64,000 nt of DNA from Phaeosaccion multiseriatum (taxonomy: Eukaryota > Ochrophyta, other classes). Each line of letters opens with the position of its first letter. Positions within the stretch are counted from its first letter, which is position 1. Of the stretch, positions 11,601 to 22,078 are shown in pieces. The stretch covers positions 2,356,001 through 2,420,000 of the forward strand of contig OZ218954.1 in NCBI GenBank assembly GCA_965112735.1, written 5' to 3'. The position numbers and the translations under genes were made by a program. The notes under the pieces are model-generated. The model did no database searches. It was not told the DNA's origin and worked only from the letters and a program-made list of their open reading frames with translations.

Positions 11601-13477
11601 CGTACACAGTCGCCACCTTCCGCCCGGCCTTGGCAGCCGTGGGCCCCAGCGCCACGTAGCCAGCGCCCGCCTCGGCGGCGAGCAATACCAACGGGCCGGG
11701 CAGGGACTCTGCGTTTTGCCTCCACTTGCTGCCGTCAACCAAGTTGAGCACCATCTGGTCCCCGTTGATGGCTGCGGTGGTGTAGTTCGTCCCCGCGCCG
11801 CGCAGGTTGTTGCCGAAGCGCAAAGTGGTCCCTCCGTCTTCGATAGATCGGAATCCTGAGCCCGTGACGACCAGTGTCTTGGCGGACTGGTAGATCTTCA
11901 GGTCCACATTGGTGTCGACGGTGATACCGTGGCCCTCTAGATCAGCCTGTACCTCCGAAATCAGAATGCCCCCGCCCGTTTTCTGTATGGGCAGGAGCAT
12001 CGAGAGCATTGATGGGATTAGAACAAAGACAGAAAGGGAGACCTGCCCTCCCTGGCCGAACAATGAGGGGAAGGGTTTGGCCGATTCGCCACCACCCTCA
12101 ATTGCTCACTCACCCCTTCTTCTGGGGGGTTGAGCGCGAGTCTCCCCCCTCCATTATTGATGGCGATGAGCTTGAGCGGGCCCGGATCCTGCCTCCACTT
12201 CATCTCGAACTTCTTGTCGAGCACGATTTGGGTGGTGCTCACCACAGCCATGGAAAAGTCGGTGCCCTCATTCAGGGGAGGGTCAAAGTACAGCTCCGTG
12301 CGCTTGGTGTTGAAGTTGGTCCCGTTGACCACAAGGCGAGGGGTGGCCGACATGTAAATCACCTTGTCCGAGCCAGCCTGCAGACCCCGAGAGAGGAGGC
12401 ATATCACCGCATCAGCGTCGGGGCAACAAACACTCTCGTGCCCCTTTGCTTGATATGGTGCGCAAATATGACTCGAACGGGTACTGCAATCGGCGCTTAC
12501 CTGCACTGTCGGAGTGGGAAGGACGTTGGCCACCGCCACCGCCTCGTCGAGCTCATTGTTGTCGCCAATCTTCACAGAAGACACGTACAGCGTCTGAGAG
12601 GGGAATGTACGCAAGAGGGAAGAGAGACGAACGTGGTGAGATTGTCATGCTCCGAGCCTATACTACAGCTCTGATGTGGCTCAGGTGTCCCTGAGGATCG
12701 TGTCCTTCCCTACACTCCTGTTCCCGGGATAAACTTTGCCAAACCGCACCTTTGGCACTCCGTCAGACACATCTGCCCAGCGCTTCTTCGGCTTCAGAGT
12801 GCAGATCATGGCTTGGTCCTGAAAGGTGACATCAAAGTCCCTGCCAGACACAAGCTTCGGCAGGAACTGGACCTGGACGGTGGAGGCATCGATACCACTC
12901 CAGCCTGCGTATGCGAGGTGCAAACAACAACAAAAAGGGCAGGGAACCGTGCATAGTAAGGTTTCCACAGACATCGCGGAGGCATCTCGCGTACAGAAGT
13001 AGGCAAAGAGTCACGCCGTGAGTCATACCTGAGCCCTTGATACGCAGCTTGGGTTGGAGGTCATTGACGCCCACAGGAGTGACGGTGTCCAAATGGATCA
13101 ACTGCGCAAGGCGTACGCGGGGAGAACGACGGTATGAGGGAACAAGACGGAGAGCGCAACGCCACACACGCGTCCTCCCCAGACTCTCATTTCCGTGGAA
13201 GGTCCTTCCTTCTGTACCCTTTTCCTGGAGGCGCTTCCCCCCTGTCTTCCCCTCTCGTCCCGCACCACTTCTCACACGCAGTCCAGGAGGATTCTCTGAC
13301 ACTATCAGCAGCTGCCCTCGCAAGGCCCTTCCCGTGCTAAGCCCGTGGTGAAGGAAGGGTTGGCAACGCAAAACCACCACTACTTTCCATGTTCTTCGCA
13401 CTTACCCCGGCGAAAGCGCACAAACAAGACGCCAACAGCACGGCACTGGCCAGCACCGCCTCCGCGAGTCTTGCCAT
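8678..13477 (-). CDS. type I membrane protein with TIG-like repeats and Cys-rich DG repeats
   Basis: Thirteen exons keep frame: 13477-13406, 13101-13029, 12904-12750, 12593-12501, 12377-12114, 11982-11569, 11374-11180, 11022-10900, 10771-10652, 10493-10353, 10180-10052, 9836-9081 and 8896-8678. The 917-aa product has a signal peptide (ARLAEAVLASAVLLASCL), a long ectodomain, one membrane span near the C-terminus (ILWAVVILVGGSVSLGF) and a short cytoplasmic tail. The ectodomain has about six degenerate units of roughly 100-130 aa with motifs like VTGSGF, FDPPLNEGTDF, W+QxxGPL and a final GAG or GGG; they resemble IPT/TIG beta-sandwich repeats, which is inference. Near the membrane are two Cys modules of form CxxxCxxAxDGxCD ... 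CxxGTDCxDCG, the first interrupted by a Tyr/Gly/Asp-rich insert. A surface receptor or adhesin is plausible; ligand unknown. Exon boundaries often separate repeats. Confidence 0.75.
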
Positions 13478-13889
13478 GATGCCTTCCGAAGGAAGGTTGG
13501 AAGGAAGGAAGGAAGGAAGGAAGGAAGGAAGGCGGCGAGAGAGAGAGGAATGAGGAACGAAGAAGGGAGACCAATCACACAGAGCTGCGGAATAAACCCT
13601 TTTGCTTGACCCCCCCCGCGACTCAAGACCATCCACCTCGAACACTCGCAGCTGATTGCACACCTGTTCTTCGAGCAGGTCCTCGGTCGCGTCTCTGCTC
13701 CTCGTTGCGGCCTGGTCCCCCGGCTGGTTCACAGGTACGTCGACCCTGGTCCGTTAGCCCCCTTGGGGGGGGACAGAGCACTTAAATTTTTTCCGGATAC
13801 ATGTACTTCGTCCTAATAGGGCGTGCTGTCTATTTTGTTCCAACCTTCACTTCCTTTGCTGTGGTTCTGATTTGGGCTTCATACACTTC
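13478..13889. promoter_or_regulatory. divergent intergenic region between the TIG protein and glyoxalase genes
   Basis: This 412-bp gap separates two outward-facing starts. It contains a GGAA microsatellite at about 13495-13532 (eight or nine tandem GGAA units) directly upstream of the minus-strand start, and a short poly-G run near 13765. No core promoter motif could be assigned with confidence. Confidence 0.5.
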
Positions 13890-15720
13890 ATGAACCCATT
13901 CTACCCATTCTTTATATTTTTCTTGGCGTGCCTCCTCCCCCAAACTCCAGCGTTTCTCGTCGCTAGCCCGCACTTATCCCCCCCAGCGCGCAGTAGCAGG
14001 TCGATGGCGTCCAGGATGTCGGCGTTGCCAGTTTTCCGTTGGAAAGAGACTTGTCTGAAAATTAAGGTACAGAGAGGGAGAGGGAAAAGAAAAAGATTTT
14101 TTCCTCCTTAACCCAGGATCCCTCTGCAAACACAGGATCCCTCTGCCAGTGTCCCCTTCTACAAGGATTTGTTTGGAATGGAGCTGGTGAAGGAAGCGAA
14201 GGAACAAGGCCAGCCTGCTTGCTACTACTTGGCGAGCATCCGGGGAAAGGAGGATGGAGGAACTGGTACGTGTACAAGATGACTGGGTCGCTCTCGTTCT
14301 TCGCTGCTCCTTCGCCAGCCGCCTCTCATAATTTTATTGCTGTATCGATTCTGTTAGACTTTGACATGGAGGCAAACACCCGCCTCAAGCTGGCTCACTC
14401 CACGGAGCCCACTTCGTGGGAAGTAGCGACGGGCAACACGGAGCCCTACCGCGGCTTTGGGCACATCGCGTTTTTGGTGTGTACGTCTACCGAAGCACAC
14501 ATCTGTCGCGGGGCCCTCTCTTTGTTTCATCTTTCTGTCTCACACACACACTCTCTCTCTCTCTCTCCTCTTGGAGGTGGATGACGTGTATGATGCTTGT
14601 GACAAGCTGGCCTCGGCCGGGGTCAAGTTTCAGAAGAAGCCAGGTGGGGCACTTACGCACATTGTGTGTGCACATAGTTTAAACACGTGCCCATGGGCTG
14701 CCCTCACACCTCTTCCTGCTTGTTGTCTGCCGTCTCTGTCCTGCTCTCCAATCCTTCTTTCAGACGAAGGCCGCATGAAGGGACTCGCCTTTGCGCTCGA
14801 CCCGTGAGTGCCGACGGCTCGCCTTTCCCCTTAAAGTGACGCATCACCCTTTCCCTCTCGTGAAGTGCCGTTTCGTGTGAAGATAGCGCCTGATGATTGA
14901 TTGATTGATTGATTGCTGTGGTGCCCCAAACAGAGATGGATACTGGATTGAAATCGTTTCTCGCACGGCGGGCAAGTACAAGAAGTACTACAACCTCGGG
15001 CAGACGATGCTGCGAATCAAAGACCCTCAAAAGTCTCTACGCCTTTACCGCGATACGCTGGGCATGAGGGTGCTTCACGAGAAGCACTTTGCAGAGCACA
15101 AGTTCAGTCTATACTTTCTTCAGAGCCCCAGCAGCGCGGACCCACCGCTCGACGCATCCGCCATCCCTGAGGACCTGTCCTCCGAGGCGGCCAACGAGTT
15201 GATATCATCGGTAAGTCAATTAATTCTTTTGTCCATCTTCTTCTCCTCCTCCCCATAAGATTGTGGAGCGCACTGGGGGTGTTCCACGGCCCAAGGCACT
15301 GAAGCGAGAATGCTTGCCTGCGGTCTTCGCCGCTCTTCTTGTATAGTCCCGTTTGGTCCGCGAAGCGCGTCTCTTGTTCCCCCCTGCCTGATGTGACTAT
15401 GGAATGCAATGTACACCATCTCAGCCTCCCACTTGTGCGTATGTATTCAATCGCAGCTGTGGAACCCCATCCTGGAGCTGACGCACAACCACGGCACGGA
15501 GAATGATTCGGACTTCTCCTACCACAACGGGCACTCCGCCTCACCCGGGGAGCCGCAGGGCTTTCAGCACATTTCCTTCGAGGTGGAGGGAGGCGCCACA
15601 GACGAAGTGGTCCAGGCTGTTGTGGACAGAGTGGAGGGCTGCTCCCCCCTGGAGGAGGACGGCAAGGTGGTGGGCCTCACAGATTGCGACGGCTATCACG
15701 TGCACTTCATCTCCGCATGA
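13890..15720 (+). CDS. GLO1: lactoylglutathione lyase (glyoxalase I), two-domain, with leader peptide
   Basis: Seven exons (13890-14066, 14136-14265, 14358-14476, 14577-14643, 14764-14803, 14934-15210, 15457-15720) splice in frame to 357 aa. Glyoxalase I converts the hemithioacetal of methylglyoxal and glutathione into S-lactoylglutathione. Two vicinal-oxygen-chelate domains follow each other. Domain 1 reads CLKIKDPSASVPFYKDLFGM, AHSTEPTSWEV, GFGHIAFLVDDVYDAC, DPDGYWIEIV. Domain 2 reads MLRIKDPQKSLRLYRDTLGM, LWNPILELTHNHGTE, GFQHISFEVE, DCDGYHVHFI. Metal-binding His and Glu residues occur in both. The first 30 residues (NPFYPFFIFFLACLLPQ, then TPAFLVA) form a strong hydrophobic leader, suggesting the secretory route or a secondary plastid; MASRMSALP downstream could act as a cytosolic start. 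The in-frame TTG upstream was not used. Confidence 0.92.
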
Positions 15721-15998
15721 TGATTTTCACTTTTTATTTGAAGAGTAGATGTACTTGTAGATGGAGGGCTTCTTTCTGTATTAGGATTCACACAATATTT
15801 AGCTCGAAGGCACTCTATGGTATTGGAGTGTCCATCTGTTCTCGATCAAAGCCGCGAGTCTGTCTGGAGACAAAAGGAGGCTAATGCTAACCACCGTATT
15901 CTCCTGCTGCAAAACATGGTTGGTGGTATCGTTTCCATTGATTTCCGGTCTCTACAAAAACTAAAGAAACGGGCAGAAGTAGTAGTAGTAGCTGCCAG

Positions 15999-17730
15999 TC
16001 AGTCGCCAGTCCACGCCTCCTCTTCGTCCCCCGCCTCCTCGCCCTCGTCCTCGTCGTCCTCTAAATCGAGCCCTCCGTCCCCCAGCCTGAATCTCTTACT
16101 GCTGCTCACCCTCTCCTCCGCCTCCTCTCGATCCTCTTCGCCCCCCACTACTCGGCTCCTCGGCCAGAGCCTTTGAGGGACCTCCTTCCCCAGCAGGAGG
16201 CATTCGTGGCATAGCCATGTCTCGTCCTTGGGCGCAATGGCGAGCATGGTCTTCCACGGCCCCTCCGGGAGGCACTTGGTGTGGTAAACCCTCGGGCATC
16301 CATCGCAGCAGTTCAGCAGGCCCATCTTCTTGTTGTCGCATATCCTGCAATTGGCTTCGTTTCTCTCGTCGTCACTACTGTCTTGCATCATGCAGTCGTA
16401 CCTTGACGTGTAACCGTCACCACCTTGCCCAGACACCCCTCCCGCCCTTTCCCCGTCCTCGTTTCTCCTTGCATCTACTGCGCCATCCAGTCCTCCCGTC
16501 TTGCCATCTCCAGTGCCCAACTCGTCCTCATTCTCCTCAGGATCAGTATCCTCCTCCTCCTGCTGCTGCAGCCCCTCTCGCTTCGGCGGGGGTCCGAAAT
16601 TCGTCGTACATCCCTCTCCATACACTTTCCAAGCCTTCCGGTCATACGCTGAAGCCGCTTCCGCCTCTGTATGGAAAGAGCCTAGCCAGCGAATGCCCCT
16701 TCCCTTTACCCATAGCTTTGCCTTCCATGCGCCGCCCTTCTTGTTCTTCCCCCCCCCCCCTGCGGCTCCTGCAGCTTCTGCCGCTCCTGCCCCCGAACTC
16801 TGTTGTTGCACTTTCCCCTGCGCTGCGCGATTGTAAGGCACACCGCTGACTCCCAGGTAGGCAGACGACTTCTTGCAGTTCAGTTCCGGAGATCGGGCTC
16901 TCTTGGCACTTTGATGCTTCTTGCTGTGATGAGAACTGTTGTAACTACTACCAGTGTTGGTGCTGCTGCCAGGCGTGGAGGAACTGTGAACTCTCCCCCC
17001 CCCGCTCTTCTTGCCAGAGCCGCTGCTAATGCTGCTAATGTTGCTGTGGGAATAGCCAGTCACGGCAGTTCCCGACGTGGAAATCGCCGCCAGTGCGTGC
17101 GATGCAGCCAGCCTCTGCGAGGGTCTGTCTGTTCCCGCCCGCCCCCCGCCTCCACCTCCTCCTCCTCCTCGTCGCGCGTTTGCGCCAGCGGCTGCCGCTG
17201 GTGGTACGGTGGGCCTTCCTGTGGCCGACGCTACCGCTGCTGGGGGGTGAAGTACCCCCCCTGCTGCTCCACCTGATGCATTAGAAGACGATGATGGAGG
17301 GGGGACGGCCTGCACAGGAGGTACAGGCAACACTGCCCCAGTCCTTCGGACAGCATCGGCTGTTTGGTGGTTCCCGTCTGTCGCCCCGTTTGGCGGTGCG
17401 GCTCCTCCTGGCGCCGCAGTCGCTGCTCCTGCGGCTGCGGGTGGAACAGTGGCCTCGGGGTGTGGCAGCACATCTCCCTGAGGAGTGGGTCTTGATGGTG
17501 TAGGCTGGTCTGACCGAGAAAGCAGAGCGTCCTTCACGTCGTCCGGTGTCGTGGTTAGTCCTGCACGCAGGAGAGGGGGGGGGCTGGGGTGTTACGGGCG
17601 TTGGGTCAAACAGCACACCTACCGCCCCCTTTGCACACCTGATCGATGCATTCCCATCGCAGATCCCAGCCCCTTTTTTGGGTTCGCTGTCTCCCCTTGC
17701 GAGCCCCAGATTACTGAACCTTGCCACCAG
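15999..17730 (-). CDS. AP2/ERF-domain plus PHD-finger nuclear protein (5' end unresolved)
   Basis: One large minus-strand exon (about 17572 to 15999) encodes more than 520 aa, joined to a short upstream exon ending near 17613; no in-frame ATG was found, so the true first exon is missing from this model. The N-terminal third is Pro/Ala/Ser/Gly-rich. A basic patch (KKHQSAKRARSPEL) is followed by an AP2-type DNA-binding domain: SAYLGVSGVPY, AWKAKLWVKGRGIRWLGSF, EAEAASAYDRKAWKVYG. After an acidic linker comes a C4HC3 PHD finger: CRICDNKKMGLLNCCDGCP, VYHTKCL, WLCHEC. The C-terminus is very acidic. AP2 domains bind DNA and PHD fingers usually read histone H3 tails, so a transcription or chromatin regulator is likely. 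A poly-C run at about 16751-16760 encodes glycines and may be length-variable. The gene converges on glyoxalase I and diverges from the ATP-grasp gene. Confidence 0.8.
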
Positions 17731-18000
17731 CCCCCCGCTCCTCCAATCGATCTACTCGCTCCTGCTTGACCCTGGCGCTGTGCCTTGACCCTTAACGTCG
17801 AGAAAGGCCGAGTTCTTGAGCGATCTTTAGCGCGCTCTGCGCCGCTGCACAACCAAGGCGAATAGGTGCGCCATTTGTGATATTTAATGATCTCGGGCGC
17901 TCCACGACGCAACGTGACATCATCATAAGGTGGTAGGCAGCAGGGCGGAGGCATTGGTGGAAGCAGGAGCGACGGGGCGCACGCGCCGTAGGAGGGAGGG

Positions 18001-21000
18001 ATGGATGGAAACGATGAGAAGTTTACGCCCCTCCGGAACACGAGAGGCACCCAGTCATATCATCCCATGATATCTCATGCAGGCGAGGCCGAAATAGAGG
18101 GATTCCAGCCGCTTCGCAAGGTCGGTGTAGTACGGAAGGAGCAAGAGGGTGTGTGTCTAAATGCCAAGGGACAAGACAGGATAGTAGGGTTTCTCTTTGT
18201 GCGAAGTTCTCGTGTGCGAGCTGTGACAAGACAGGATAGTAGGGCGTCAGGTGTGCCTCGTGGAATGTCGTCCCCACAAAGCCCTCCTTCACAACTCTTG
18301 TTGATATCTTCTCCTCAGGCGCGGTCCGACGCCCACCAGGACTATACCACCCGCCTGTCCTTCAACGGAGCTGCCGCGAAGGAGTCTCTGAACACCATGT
18401 GGGAGAAGAGGGACCCTTGGAGGATGCTGAAGAAGAACGTCAGCTTCGCTGTGCCTCAAACTGACAAGTGAGTGGATGAAAAGCCAAGCAGGCAGGACCC
18501 AAGTAGCGCGATGGAGAGCCTGGTGTGTGCTGTTGGTAGGCTTGCGTAGTAGACACCACAGGCTCAGGAGCGAGATTGACGTCTCTCTCTCTCTCTCTCT
18601 CCATCTCTCTCCCTCGTCTGGGTTACGAAATGACCGAAAAGACCCTGACCACCATCCCTCATCCCGCCTCATGCCCTCCCTCCCCTGCCATCCCTCAGAG
18701 CTGTGGTTCGGAGGGACGCCGCGGTTGTGGTGGTGGACCCGTTCTCGTCAGGGGCGATTCTCGCCAAGCGGGCTGTCTCGGAGGGCTTTCACTGCGTCCG
18801 CGTGTTCAGCGAGTACGACAGCCCTGTGGCGAAGCTCGTACAGACGGGTATGGCACTGGAGTTTGACGCCACCTTTCAGTTCGACGACAGAAACACGAAC
18901 CAGGTTAGTTGACGGCGTACGAGCCAAGAGGCAGGCAGGCGGGCAGGCAGGCGGGCAGGCAGGCAGGAGAGCAGGTGTGGTAGTGGTGGATGCGAGGTGG
19001 GTGCATTGGTTGTTTCCTCTTTTGACGCTGTCTTGTAATCCGTGGACGCGCCCCTACGTCCACGTACGCACAGGATGAGGCTGTGCACGAGCTCGTGGTG
19101 GAGTTAAAGAAGCTTCCGTGGCCCATCATTGCCGTGTTGCCCGGTGCAGAGACCGGCGTGGAGCTTGCAGACATGTTGGCCTGTCGAATGGACATGCGCA
19201 ACAACGGCATTGAGCTCTCCGCCGCGAGGCGCAACAAGTACATGATGGGAGAGACGGTGCGAGCCGCGGGGGTGAGGGCAGGGGTTGCTAAAATGTGCTA
19301 CACAGACGACGATGTGGAGCACTTCCTCACAGACTTCAACCCTACGCCCTTTAGTGCCGTTGTCAAGCCGCTGGAGAGTGCGGGCTCGGACGATGTGTTT
19401 TTGTGCTCGTCACAGGATGAGGTCCGATTAGCCTTTTCGCATATCAATGGCAAGGTGAATGGTCTGGGATGCGTGAATGAGGGCGCTCTTGCCATGGAGT
19501 ACTTGGATGGCACTGAATACGTCGTGGACAGCGTGAGCAGGGACGGCGTGCACAAGATTATCACCATTTGGGAGTACGACAAGCGCAGCGTGAACGGAGC
19601 CAACTTTGTATACTTTGGAATGCAGGTCAAGTCTACGGAGGGGAGTGTGGAACAGGAGCTCGTAGAGTATGCCTGTAGCGTGCTGGACGCCATGGGCATT
19701 AAGAACGGCCCCGGCCACATGGAGGTCAAGTACACGAGCACAGGACCCTGCCTGGTGGAGGTGGGGGCGAGGTGCCACGGGGGAGAGGGCACTTGGCAAC
19801 CCATTGCGCAGGAGTGTTTGGGTTACAACCAAATCGACGCCACTTTTGACTGCTACGCGATGCCGCAGAATTGGTCCAGGATTCCAGACCGACCGAACAA
19901 ACTGCTCAAGTGTGGGCGCGAGGTGTTCCTGGTGGCGAGGGAGAGTGGCATGCTTCGGGCACTGCCCGGCTTGATAGAGGTGCAAGAGCTGGCGTCGTAC
20001 AGGCGGAAAGAGGTGATGGTGAAGGAGAGGGAGTTCATGTACAAGACCATTGACTGCTTCACCAGGCCGGGCTCCGTGCAGCTCGTGCATCAAGACCACG
20101 ACGCTGTGCAGGTGGGTAGTGGGGAAGAGGCGCGGCGGTCGAAGGGGGGGGTGGGGGGGGGGTAAGAGGGGGGTAGCAGAGAGAGGGGACCGAGGGACAA
20201 GGGGGGGGGGGGGGCGAGAACTTCACAACCACCTGGTGTCTAGGGGAGGAACACCCTCTTTCCGCCACTCGTTGAGGAAGTCTGCAGATCGCAGCTCTCT
20301 CTCTCTCTCTCTCACTTAAGTGTAACCCCATCACTGCAACCCACCGCATGCACATTGTGTCATCGCAGAGAGACTTTGATCGTATCCGACAGCTGGAGAT
20401 GCGGGGCCTGTTCGACTTCGAGATCATCTGCCCCAGTCCGCTTCCCGTACCCGCCGTGGTGGTGGTGGACCCGTTCAGCTCGGGCGCCATCCTCGCTGCC
20501 CGCGTCCTGCAGCACAAGCTACGCTTGGTAATGGTGTTCAGCGAGCTCGACTCTGTCATTGCCAACCTGGTGCAGCATGGTTCGAGCGTCTTGCCCGACG
20601 TGACCATCCAACACGACAACACTCTGGACCCAGAGACGGCCATCCAGCAGACCATGTCCTCCCTCGCCGAGCTGCCACACCCCATCATTGCCGTGTTGCC
20701 CGGTGCAGAGACCGGCGTGGAGCTTGCAGACATGTTGGCCTGTCGAATGGACATGCGCAACAACGGCATTGAGCTCTCTACCGCGAGGCGCAACAAGTAC
20801 ATGATGGGAGAGACGGTGCGAGCCGCGGGGGTGAGGGCAGGGGTTGCTAAAATGTGCTACAAGGACGACGATGTGGAGCACTTCCTCACAGACTTCAACC
20901 CTACGCCCTTTAGTGCCATTGTCAAGCCGCTGGAGAGTGCGGGCTCGGACGATGTATTTTTGTGCTCGTCACAGGATGAGGTTCGATTGGCCTTTTCGCA

Positions 21001-21808
21001 CATCAATGGCAAGGTGAATGGTCTTGGATGCGTGAATGAGGGCGCTCTTGCCATGGAGTACTTGGATGGAACTGAATACGTCGTGGACAGCGTGAGCAGG
21101 GACGGCGTGCACAAGATTATCACCATTTGGGAGTACGACAAGCGCAGCGTGAATGGAGCCAACTTCGTTTACCATGGCATGCAGGTCAAGTCTACGGAGG
21201 GGCGTGTGGAACAGGAGCTGGTGGCCTACGCGCGCCAGGTGCTGGACGCCATGGGCATTGTCAACGGCCCCGGCCACATGGAGGTCAAGTACACGAGCAC
21301 AGGACCCTGCCTGGTGGAGGTGGGGGCGAGGTGCCACGGGGGAGAGGGCACTTGGCAACCCATTGCGCAGGAGTGTTTGGGTTACAACCAAATCGATGTG
21401 TCACTGGACGCCTACATAAAGCCAGACCTTTGGGACGCGGTGCCCATGGAGCCGACGAAGCTGCTGAAACATGGGAGAGAGGTATTCCTGGTGTCTTTCC
21501 AGTCGGGTGTGGTCAAGTCCGTACCGTGTGTGGACCGCATCCGAGCCCTGCCCTCTTTCCGGACTCTGGAGATGACTGTACAGCCCGGCAGCCTGGTGCA
21601 CAGGACAGTGGACTGCTTCACTCGCCCAGGAGCCGTGCAGCTGGTCAACGAGAGCGAGGCGGCTCTGCTAAAGGACTACGAATTCCTGAGGGAGCTCGAG
21701 CAGCGCAAGGGCGTGACCGGGCTCTTTGATGTGGATGAGCGTGACGTGGCACTTCCTCCCGCGCCTTTGGCGCAAGAATCTGCACGACCTCCACCCGTCC
21801 TCATTTGA
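18001..21808 (+). CDS. double ATP-grasp ligase (two complete modules in one protein)
   Basis: Exons 18001-18467, 18699-18903, 19074-20111 and 20369-21808 keep frame and give about 1049 aa if the ATG at 18001 is used; the first 100 residues are unremarkable, so the start is uncertain. Each half has a pre-ATP-grasp segment (VVVVDPFSSGAILA), then AVLPGAETGVELADML, RRNKYMMGETVRAAGV, the lysine region PFSAVVKPLESAGSDDV or its I variant, MEYLDGTEYVVDSVS, and the metal-binding end GPGHMEVKYTSTGPCLVEVG with RCHGGEGTW. These are hallmarks of the carboxylate-amine ATP-grasp superfamily related to PurK, carnosine synthase and BacD-type amino acid ligases. Module 1 spans about residues 160-570, module 2 about 571-1049, each ending in a similar CFTRPG(S/A)VQLV tail. 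Substrate cannot be predicted. The exon joint at 20111/20369 links the modules without a stop, which supports one fused gene rather than two. Confidence 0.85.
19122..19837 (+). repeat. copy 1 of a near-identical 716-bp internal duplication
   Basis: This core of the first ATP-grasp module aligns without gaps to 20681-21396 (constant offset 1559). By eye I count about 33 mismatches, mostly between 19600 and 19715; the first 440 bp differ at only about 11 positions. The flanking parts of the modules are much more divergent. Confidence 0.9.
20681..21396 (+). repeat. copy 2 of the 716-bp internal duplication
   Basis: Partner of 19122-19837 inside the second ATP-grasp module; same orientation and no indels. 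The identity ends abruptly at the codon after NQID on one side and at PIIAVLPG on the other. Confidence 0.9.
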
Positions 21809-22047
21809 TCAAATTAGGGCTGCGACCGCAAGCGGCATAGGAGTTAGTTTGTTACCTCCAATCGTCCTCATTTGATAGCTTTATTAGGGCGAATTAAGAA
21901 TAAAAGGAAAAAGGAGAAAGGGGAAAAAAAAAGAAGAAAAAAAATCTCCCGCCAGGTCACAGAAATGTTGGAGAACCAATACCTCTCACGTTACTTTTAG
22001 GCCGCCCCCGATGGCTCTTACATTTCTCTCTCTCTCTCTCAAATGCG
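21809..22047. other. 3' UTR and promoter spacer with a short repeat
   Basis: The stop context of the ATP-grasp gene (CGTCCTCATTTGAT) recurs at about 21862, 63 bp downstream. An A-rich tract (21900-21945) and a CT run just before the next start follow. No gene is seen. Confidence 0.6.
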
Positions 22048-22078
22048 ATGGCCCCATGTCCTCGTCTGGCCATCGTAG
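22043..22078 (+). promoter_or_regulatory. short overlapping uORF at the NSUN2-like start
   Basis: An ATG five bases upstream of the predicted start opens a different frame that stops after 11 codons (MRWPHVLVWPS). It overlaps the real start codon region and could lower initiation at the leader-bearing ATG. Confidence 0.4.

Noticed and set aside
20059-20881. 247-codon minus-strand frame over the ATP-grasp gene, and its twin at 19104-19322
   Set aside because: Antisense shadows of the duplicated module; both copies appear because the DNA is duplicated.
18001-21808. Two separate tandem ATP-grasp genes
   Set aside because: There is no stop before the 20112 donor, splicing to 20369 keeps frame, and the second half has no ATG start of its own near the acceptor other than one inside the intron.
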